A stretch of DNA of 9,711 bases from HIMB11 sp965657135. GTDB taxonomy: Bacteria; Pseudomonadota; Alphaproteobacteria; Rhodobacterales; Rhodobacteraceae. Below the pieces are notes generated by a model. That model had not been told where the DNA came from, did not search any database, and saw nothing but the letters and a program-made list of their open reading frames with translations. Both the position numbers and the translations under genes were made by a program. Below are positions 6,113 through 9,711 of this stretch, piece by piece. The stretch is from positions 1-9,711 of the forward strand of contig CBFHNF010000036.1 in NCBI GenBank assembly GCA_965657135.1, in the 5' to 3' direction. The stretch's first letter is position 1, and each line of letters starts with the position of its first letter.

Positions 6113-6763
6113 ATGGACTACATTAAGGTGCTGCCTGGATACTTGTCGAAACGCTATCATGGATGGCATGCAACAAACTATTCCGAAAACAAAGCCTGGT
6201 TCCAACATCTAGCAAACGAGGGGCAACATCCAAGAGCAATGGTAATTTCATGCTGTGACTCTCGGGTTCACGTCACCTCTATTTTTGGTGCGGATCCAGG
6301 CGAGTTTTTCCTACATCGTAACATCGCAAATCTTGTGCCTCCATACTCTCCAGATGGAAAACAGCACGGAACTTCAGCCGCGATTGAATATGCCGTCACC
6401 GCACTAAAAGTCGCGCATGTGATTGTGTTGGGTCACTCGAGCTGCGGTGGAGTAAAGGGTTGCTTAGATATGTGCACTGGGCATGCTCCTCAGCTCGAAG
6501 AGAAATCTAGTTTTGTTGGGCGCTGGATGGATATTTTACGACCTGGATATGAAGCAATTGCAAACCAGTATAATGATGAAGATATGCCACGCGCACTCGA
6601 AAAACAGGCTGTTTTAGTATCGCTTGAAAACTTGATGACTTTCCCATTTGTCAAAGAAGCTGTCGAAACAAATCAACTCAGCCTGCATGGCCTGTGGACC
6701 GATATCGGAGAAGGTGGACTGGAAAATTACGACTCAGATCGCGGCCAATTCGTTCCGATTTAG
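6113..6763 (+). CDS. beta-class carbonic anhydrase
   Basis: The enzyme interconverts CO2 and bicarbonate using one zinc ion. The 216-residue protein has the beta-class zinc site in full: C47, with D49 and R51 of the C-x-D-x-R motif (CCDSR), and H108 with C111 in GHSSCGGV. The conserved HRNIANLVPP stretch lies at about 68-77. The Asp-Arg pair marks a standard beta enzyme. The ATG at 6113 is preferred because AAGGAG lies 7 nt before it; an in-frame ATG at 6086 would add nine residues and lacks such a site. It is the only complete plus-strand gene and diverges from the hypothetical-aminopeptidase cluster across 143 nt. No cyanase or SulP-type transporter gene is present, so a general role in supplying bicarbonate for carboxylations is the likely one. 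Confidence 0.95.
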   Translation: MDYIKVLPGYLSKRYHGWHATNYSENKAWFQHLANEGQHPRAMVISCCDSRVHVTSIFGADPGEFFLHRNIANLVPPYSPDGKQHGTSAAIEYAVTALKVAHVIVLGHSSCGGVKGCLDMCTGHAPQLEEKSSFVGRWMDILRPGYEAIANQYNDEDMPRALEKQAVLVSLENLMTFPFVKEAVETNQLSLHGLWTDIGEGGLENYDSDRGQFVPI

Positions 6764-6776
6764 GTTCTCAAATCTA

Positions 6777-6953
6777 TCAAGACTTTTGATTCAGTTTCGC
6801 TTTTGCATCACGCGATAAAATGAAACGTGTGATGCAAATGACATTTGGATCTGGTCGCGTATGACAAGGTCGTTGTTGGATTTTGTCAAGCAACGCAACG
6901 CGGCGCAACCTTGCAGTTTTCCCAATATGCTCATCTACACTGGCGGTTTTCAT
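6777..6953 (-). CDS. small hypothetical ORF, 58 aa, coupled by ATGA
   Basis: An ATG at 6953 overlaps the TGA of the preceding frame in ATGA and opens a 58-codon frame ending at 6777, 13 nt from the convergent carbonic anhydrase stop. The product is basic (MKTASVDEHIGKTARLRRVA at the start, several Arg and Lys later), with no membrane segment or known motif. The same frame is open upstream for about 35 codons inside the preceding gene, so this could be a frameshifted continuation rather than a separate gene. A 13-bp hairpin (6802-6838) lies inside it. The ribosome site is weak. It may not be real. Confidence 0.35.
   Translation of the reverse strand: MKTASVDEHIGKTARLRRVALLDKIQQRPCHTRPDPNVICITRFILSRDAKAKLNQKS
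6802..6838. repeat. 13-bp hairpin downstream of carbonic anhydrase
   Basis: TTTGCATCACGCG (6802-6814) pairs with CGTGTGATGCAAA (6826-6838) around an 11-nt AT-rich loop. Twelve pairs are Watson-Crick and one is G-U in plus-sense RNA (a mismatch in the opposite sense), so it is slightly better as plus RNA. It begins 38 nt after the carbonic anhydrase stop. No T-run follows on either strand, so it is not a classical intrinsic terminator. It may stabilise the 3' end of the carbonic anhydrase message or be a protein-binding palindrome. Confidence 0.7.
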
Positions 6954-7297
6954 CGCTTCATCTCTGGCAAATCTGAATGTGGAGTATAACGCACGCCGCG
7001 GTCGTATCCTTTTAACTTGAGGATATCTGCATTCGCCACGCGCAGTTCATACGCAAACAAGTCTTCTAACTCTTCTCTTGTGACACTACCTTCTGTCTCG
7101 TTCACAACCTCGTTTAGGTTTTTTCGCGCCCAATTCGGCGTTTTTGGTCGCGTCAGGAAGTCGGAGAAGAAGGTCATTTTATCACCATGTCGAACCAACC
7201 CGATGCCCAAGGTAAGGGATGCGGTGTCGGAGGCACCGGGCCGGTCCAACCTCAACGCGCGCAGCGCGATTAACTTTTGGGGATAAAGCACACTCAA
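6950..7297 (-). CDS. hypothetical protein, about 115 aa, TTG start proposed
   Basis: I do not recognise this protein. The frame is open from a TTG at 7408, but that start lies before the asd terminator at 7361-7326. The better start is the TTG at 7297, which has AAAGGA 8 nt upstream and follows the terminator; a GTG two codons later is an alternative. The C-terminal half looks genuinely coding, rich in charged residues with helical stretches (for example TREELEDLFAYELRVANADI). The opposite-strand frame over the same bases is serine-rich and typical of an antisense shadow. There is no signal peptide, membrane segment or cysteine motif. It ends in an ATGA overlap with a 58-codon frame. It could be a lineage-specific small gene or the eroded end of a larger one. 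Confidence 0.5.
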   Translation of the reverse strand: MSVLYPQKLIALRALRLDRPGASDTASLTLGIGLVRHGDKMTFFSDFLTRPKTPNWARKNLNEVVNETEGSVTREELEDLFAYELRVANADILKLKGYDRGVRYTPHSDLPEMKR

Positions 7298-7325
7298 GCG
7301 GCAAATCCTTTGATAAATTGGTAAC

Positions 7326-7361
7326 AAAGAAAAACCCCCAACGCATGGGAGCGTTAGGGGT
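7326..7361 (-). terminator. intrinsic terminator of asd
   Basis: On the minus strand ACCCCTAACGC (7361-7351) pairs with GCGTTGGGGGT (7344-7334) across a 6-nt loop, TCCCAT. This gives 11 bp with one G-U that becomes a C-A mismatch in plus RNA, so it is built for minus-strand transcripts. It runs directly into TTTTTCTTT. It lies about 65 nt beyond the asd stop codon. Confidence 0.88.
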
Positions 7362-7425
7362 GTAATTTGTATCTTTCGCTGCAAAAACGATACCTTGGGA
7401 TTGTCCAATACCTAAGTTGCTTGGA

Positions 7426-8448
7426 TCAGCCCTTTTTTAGTGCCTTTTGCCCAAGGACTTCTGCAATTTGAACAGCGTTAAGCGCGGCACCCTTGCGCAG
7501 ATTATCCGACACGCACCACATATTAAGTCCATTTTCGACGGTGCCATCTGTGCGGATGCGACTGATGAAAGTAGCATAATCACCTACGCATTCGATTGGC
7601 GTAACATAACCTCCGTCTTCGCGCTTATCGATTACCATGATTCCAGGCGCTTCACGCAAAATGTCGCGTGCTTCATCCTCGTCAAGGAACTCTTCAAACT
7701 CGATGTTCAATGCTTCGGAGTGACCGACAAAAACCGGTACGCGTACACATGTTGCTGTAACCTTGATCGACGTATCCAAGATTTTCTTGGTCTCGGCTAC
7801 CATTTTCCATTCTTCTTTTGTGCTGCCATCCTCCATGAACACATCAATATGGGGTATCACGTTAAACGCGATCTGCTTTGTAAACTTTTTGGGGGCGACT
7901 TCGGTCACTGGATTATAAACGGCCTTAGTCTGATCCCAAAGCTCATCCATTCCTTCTTTACCGGCACCCGATGTTGACTGATACGTGCTGACAACGACGC
8001 GCTTAATCTTGGCGCGATCATGCAGAGGCTTCAGCGCAACAACCATCTGCGCGGTTGAACAGTTAGGGTTCGCAATGATATTTTTCTTAGAATATCCCAT
8101 CAACGCGTCCGCGTTTACCTCTGGAACGATCAATGGAACATCTGGATCGTACCGATATAGCGAACTGTTGTCGATCACGACACACCCAGCCGCGGCGGCT
8201 TTGGGTGCGAATTCCTTGGTTGCTGCCGAGCCAATCGCAAACAAGGCAATATCCCATCCAGAAAAATCAAACGTAGCAAGGTCCTGCGTCGTCAATGTCT
8301 TATCACCAAAGCTCACTTCCGTTCCCAAAGAGCGGCGGCTCGCAAGTGCTGCAATCTCATCCACTGGAAACTGGCGTTCAGCCAGAATGTTTAACATTTC
8401 GCGGCCAACATTTCCTGTTGCACCACAAACAACGATTTTATACCCCAT
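7426..8448 (-). CDS. asd: aspartate-semialdehyde dehydrogenase
   Basis: This enzyme reduces L-4-aspartyl phosphate to aspartate semialdehyde with NADPH, the branch point to lysine/diaminopimelate, threonine, methionine and isoleucine. The 340 residues begin with the nucleotide-binding GATGNVG (9-15). The nucleophile is C130 in NPNCST, followed by STYQSTSGAG (154-163), and R236 and the general base H243 lie in RVPVFVGHSE. Length and motifs are those of the shorter, non-enterobacterial bacterial Asd type. The ATG at 8448 has AAGGAG about 10 nt upstream. It is 107 nt downstream of the MFS gene on the same strand with no clear terminator between, and is followed by a strong terminator, so transcription ends here. 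No other aspartate-pathway gene is in the window. Confidence 0.97.
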   Translation of the reverse strand: MGYKIVVCGATGNVGREMLNILAERQFPVDEIAALASRRSLGTEVSFGDKTLTTQDLATFDFSGWDIALFAIGSAATKEFAPKAAAAGCVVIDNSSLYRYDPDVPLIVPEVNADALMGYSKKNIIANPNCSTAQMVVALKPLHDRAKIKRVVVSTYQSTSGAGKEGMDELWDQTKAVYNPVTEVAPKKFTKQIAFNVIPHIDVFMEDGSTKEEWKMVAETKKILDTSIKVTATCVRVPVFVGHSEALNIEFEEFLDEDEARDILREAPGIMVIDKREDGGYVTPIECVGDYATFISRIRTDGTVENGLNMWCVSDNLRKGAALNAVQIAEVLGQKALKKG

Positions 8449-8555
8449 GCTATCGGGTCTCCTTTATTACGGGTTTATCCCTATCCTAGGACAGATCGGG
8501 GCATACACGATGGCAAACACTGATAAAAGAGCCGCGCCTGCCTTTTTCGAGAGTT

Positions 8556-9711
8556 TTAATCCAAATTATCCTGAGAAAACGCATAAATCAGCAAACTCAC
8601 ACCAAGTAATACGATCATAGTGAGCAAGATGTCATGGTATCGGGCGGCACCAGTGATTCCTATAGAAACTTCTGCCGCCTGTATTTTACCTGAGATCACT
8701 TGGAAAAAACCAACACCACTGATGGAAAATAAATTCATCAATGTAACCCCACGTCCCGCGATATGAGGAGGTGCAAATGCGCGACCATGTGCAACAATCA
8801 TCGGAAACGACATTCCGAAAAATCCAATCATCGTAAATAATATCACTGCTATACTGTAGCTGATATTCCCGAACGCCAACAACGCGACAAGCGCCACCAA
8901 AACAGCAACATTCCCAGCAAAGATGACCCATTTCCGCGATCCAAACACACGATCCAATGGACCATAGGCAAATGTTCCTGCAATAATCGCAAGGCTCATC
9001 ATCATACTTGCGTTTCCAACCTGTGCGGCTGATGCAGCAAATGTATCGACTAAGTATGGGCCAATCCATAATCCGCGTAAGGCGGCAACGGGCATGTAGT
9101 TCACGAAGACCAATGGGATGATCCACCAAAGTACAGGCATTTTCAATAGATCAGAAAATCGACCCGATTGTGTTGTGGGTGCAGGGGGTGGATTGCGCAC
9201 AAAGACTAAGGCAGTAATCGCAATAAGCGCGCTAAACACGGATAAGCCCCACAAAGTTTCACGCCAACCGTAGCTTTGAACAACCCAAACAAGAGGTACA
9301 GATCCTGCAAGATTTCCAATGGATCCGATGCCAATGATTGTCGCAGCCAAAGTTGCAAAAATTTTGGGGGAATACGTGCGCGCAAAGATGTAATAGGACG
9401 CCATCAACACCGGCGAACAGCCAATCCCAATTAACAACATAGCCAATTTTACATGCAATGCAGTTTGCGCAAGGGCAAACAGAGCTGCACCACCCGCACC
9501 ACCAATTAGAAATAGAACAGCAGATGTCAGGCGTGGACCAATTCGATCCAATGCCCCCCCAACGGGGATCTGCATAATAGCAAACGATAGAAACCAAAGC
9601 CCCGATGCTGTTGATAAATCGTCAGGCGTAGCCCCGATATCTTGGCTCAATATCCCAGTCAGTACAGCAAGGAAACTGCGAAAAAACTGGCTAAGCACAT
9701 AGGCCAAGCAC
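8556..9711 (-). CDS. MFS transporter, N-terminus outside the window
   Basis: This is a major facilitator superfamily permease of the inner membrane. About 385 residues are visible, with many hydrophobic segments (roughly 11-12). The family's loop 2-3 motif appears as GGALDRIGPR, and the next helix follows it directly. A hydrophilic central stretch (VRNPPPAPTTQSGRF) separates the two six-helix halves. The frame is still open at the right edge, with codons for Cys and Leu before AYVLSQFFRSF. A TTG there is therefore not a true start; the beginning of helix 1 and the initiation codon lie outside. The substrate cannot be told from the sequence. It precedes asd on the same strand by 107 nt and may share its transcript, but nothing links the functions. 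Confidence 0.93.
   Translation of the reverse strand, partial: CLAYVLSQFFRSFLAVLTGILSQDIGATPDDLSTASGLWFLSFAIMQIPVGGALDRIGPRLTSAVLFLIGGAGGAALFALAQTALHVKLAMLLIGIGCSPVLMASYYIFARTYSPKIFATLAATIIGIGSIGNLAGSVPLVWVVQSYGWRETLWGLSVFSALIAITALVFVRNPPPAPTTQSGRFSDLLKMPVLWWIIPLVFVNYMPVAALRGLWIGPYLVDTFAASAAQVGNASMMMSLAIIAGTFAYGPLDRVFGSRKWVIFAGNVAVLVALVALLAFGNISYSIAVILFTMIGFFGMSFPMIVAHGRAFAPPHIAGRGVTLMNLFSISGVGFFQVISGKIQAAEVSIGITGAARYHDILLTMIVLLGVSLLIYAFSQDNLD

Noticed and set aside
7331..7408. TTG at 7408 as start of the hypothetical frame ending at 6950
   Set aside because: It would place the asd terminator hairpin inside the coding sequence and lacks a good ribosome site; the TTG at 7297 has AAAGGA at proper distance.
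7447..7977. Plus-strand open frame of 176 codons inside asd
   Set aside because: It is antisense to the conserved catalytic part of asd and has no independent support.
8510..8560. AAAAG ... CTTTT pairing on the minus strand as a terminator between the MFS gene and asd
   Set aside because: Only five A/T-rich pairs form and the GC-rich interior does not pair, so it is too weak to call.
7985..8620. Plus-strand open frame of 211 codons across asd and the spacer beyond its start
   Set aside because: It is antisense to the N-terminal half of asd, without a Shine-Dalgarno sequence or recognisable domain.

Overview
The window looks like chromosomal DNA of a fairly AT-rich alphaproteobacterium, most likely a marine member of the Rhodobacterales. 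This is inferred from the style of the proteins (aspartate-semialdehyde dehydrogenase, beta-carbonic anhydrase, M17 aminopeptidase next to an NlpC/P60 peptidase) and from the tRNA sequence. No database search was possible. Most genes are on the minus strand. I see no transposase, integrase, CRISPR array, phage gene or toxin-antitoxin pair; it reads as ordinary core or shell genome.

Layout from left to right. A short plus-strand reading frame ends at 62 and may be the tail of a gene lying mostly outside. Next come two minus-strand genes, a GFA-family zinc protein (248-649) and acetate kinase (740-1891), separated by a 90-nt spacer with an inverted repeat and repeated 9-mers. A gene-free stretch (1892-2218) is followed by an elongator tRNA-Met (2219-2295) with its own likely promoter. 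Then comes a minus-strand cluster, transcribed in the order conserved hypothetical (5969-5592), M17 leucyl aminopeptidase (5527-4148), NlpC/P60 cysteine peptidase (4148-3327) and agmatinase-family ureohydrolase (3323-2355). The last three are packed with a 1-nt overlap and a 3-nt gap.

Divergent from this cluster is a beta-carbonic anhydrase (6113-6763, plus), the only complete plus-strand gene. Convergent with it are two small unrecognised minus-strand frames (7297-6950 and 6953-6777) that overlap by ATGA. A strong intrinsic terminator (7361-7326) closes the asd transcript, with asd (aspartate-semialdehyde dehydrogenase) at 8448-7426. An MFS transporter (8556-9711) runs off the right edge without its N-terminus.

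Working picture: the aminopeptidase, NlpC/P60 and ureohydrolase genes form an operon for intracellular breakdown of peptides, possibly recycled murein peptides, and guanidino compounds. asd supplies the lysine/diaminopimelate and threonine/methionine branch. Acetate kinase and carbonic anhydrase are stand-alone metabolic genes. No clearly new system was found. The best leads are the possible phosphoacceptor-less HPt-like protein, the putative murein-peptide recycling operon, the two coupled small frames and the structured ackA-GFA spacer.
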